DNA of 64,000 nt. Origin: Membranipora membranacea (Eukaryota > Bryozoa > Gymnolaemata > Cheilostomatida > Membraniporidae). Location of the stretch: NCBI GenBank assembly GCA_914767715.1, contig OU612067.1, forward strand, positions 34,322,162 through 34,386,161. Reading direction: 5' to 3'. Under the pieces are notes generated by a model that saw only the letters and a list, made by a program, of their open reading frames with translations, was not told where the DNA came from and made no database searches. Below, piece after piece: positions 63,416 to 64,000 of the stretch; within the stretch, counting starts at the first letter, position 1, and each line of letters begins with the position of its first letter. Position numbers and translations under genes: made by a program.

Positions 63416-64000
63416 TATAATAATATATGTACAGGGAAGACATCAATAACCAAATCTTATCTGACCTCTTGTCATATTATTTATATAACTTGATCATTTC
63501 CTCCCATCTATCGGTAGCGACAAGCATCAGTGTCAAATAATCAAACATACCAGCTACTCCTCCTTAGATCTGGGTTTCCAATCTTTCCCGAATGCTTATC
63601 TGTTGTGTATATTTGGGATAGTTAGTTAGTTCTGCTGTTTGTTATACTAGGTACCATACCAGATCATCCAGGCTCGCTCCAGGCTCTCACACTGATCCTG
63701 TTAACATATACAGACCTAGTTGTAGGTTAAAATTGTGAACGAAAAGAATTAATTTCTCATGATTTATTAAGAGGAGACAGTATCAGCTCTCCCCCTCCCT
63801 TCCCATGATGCAACGATACAAGATATTTGTCCCTCTCTCCATCGCAACTTTGCATTTAGTAATTTGGAATGTGTCGTGACATCAAACAGTTTTAATGTAC
63901 TTTTAGTAAATTTTGGTTTAATAATTACCAGAATAAAAGTTTTGTTACACTATACAGCTACAACTCTAACGAATATCCCTCGTAATCCACTCCTTTATAT
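63416..64000. other. Right edge of the window
   Basis: No exon, repeat or RNA gene that I can support. Confidence 0.5.

Noticed and set aside
1-64000. tRNA, rRNA and other structured RNA genes
   Set aside because: I looked for tRNA B-box-like words and found none with a matching cloverleaf. A covariance-model scan (for example tRNAscan-SE or Infernal) would be decisive.

Overview
The window is nuclear DNA of an animal. Its genes are split into many exons with GT..AG introns, and the encoded proteins are typical metazoan ones: DNA polymerase beta, eIF4E-binding protein, the augmin subunit HAUS7, a Spinster-type transporter, a cytosolic sulfotransferase, 5-formyltetrahydrofolate cyclo-ligase and a protein with TAX1BP1-type zinc fingers. 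The DNA is AT-rich, introns run from about 0.1 to 3 kb, and non-LTR retrotransposon pieces, MITE-like foldback elements and minisatellites are common. A full POLB gene and a full 4E-BP gene argue against the usual ecdysozoan models. Beyond 'invertebrate metazoan' I cannot place the organism.

Layout. 1-5687 (+): 3' part of a gene for a PDZ-like, Ser/Arg-rich protein that ends in one of two alternative membrane-anchor exons. 7008-8170 (-): MTHFS. 9443-12445 (+): a small coiled-coil protein with three UBZ-type zinc fingers. 10800-22660: a tandem duplication of about 5.7 kb that carries only the last exon of that gene; the second copy has been hit by a LINE that removed its last finger. 22660-25448: gene-poor. 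25449-34618 (-): a 12-exon SPNS transporter gene with three large minisatellites. 36178-40644 (+): 4E-BP, with a broken, inverted LINE and a MITE in its second intron. 41829-46800 (-): POLB. 47080-53986 (+): HAUS7, head to head with POLB. 55121-55897 (+): an unrecognised multi-pass membrane protein. 56507-59407 (-): sulfotransferase. 60009-63415: a 3.4-kb element with long terminal inverted repeats and a nested MITE. I rebuilt exon structures by hand; in every gene called complete the intron phases close exactly and the protein length fits the family.

The most striking observation is that three separate minisatellites, in two genes, were built from sequence that spans an exon-intron junction, so a functional-looking splice site is repeated about 43 times (SPNS intron 8 donor), 10 times (SPNS intron 11 donor) and 9 times (HAUS7 intron 5 acceptor). 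In SPNS intron 8 the unit is 24 bp, so the first four extra donors would add whole 8-residue blocks to the transporter in frame. Other items of interest are the duplicated tail-anchor exons, the tandem duplication with in-frame indels in its coding part, the twin-priming-like LINE inversion, and a sulfotransferase with an altered cofactor loop.
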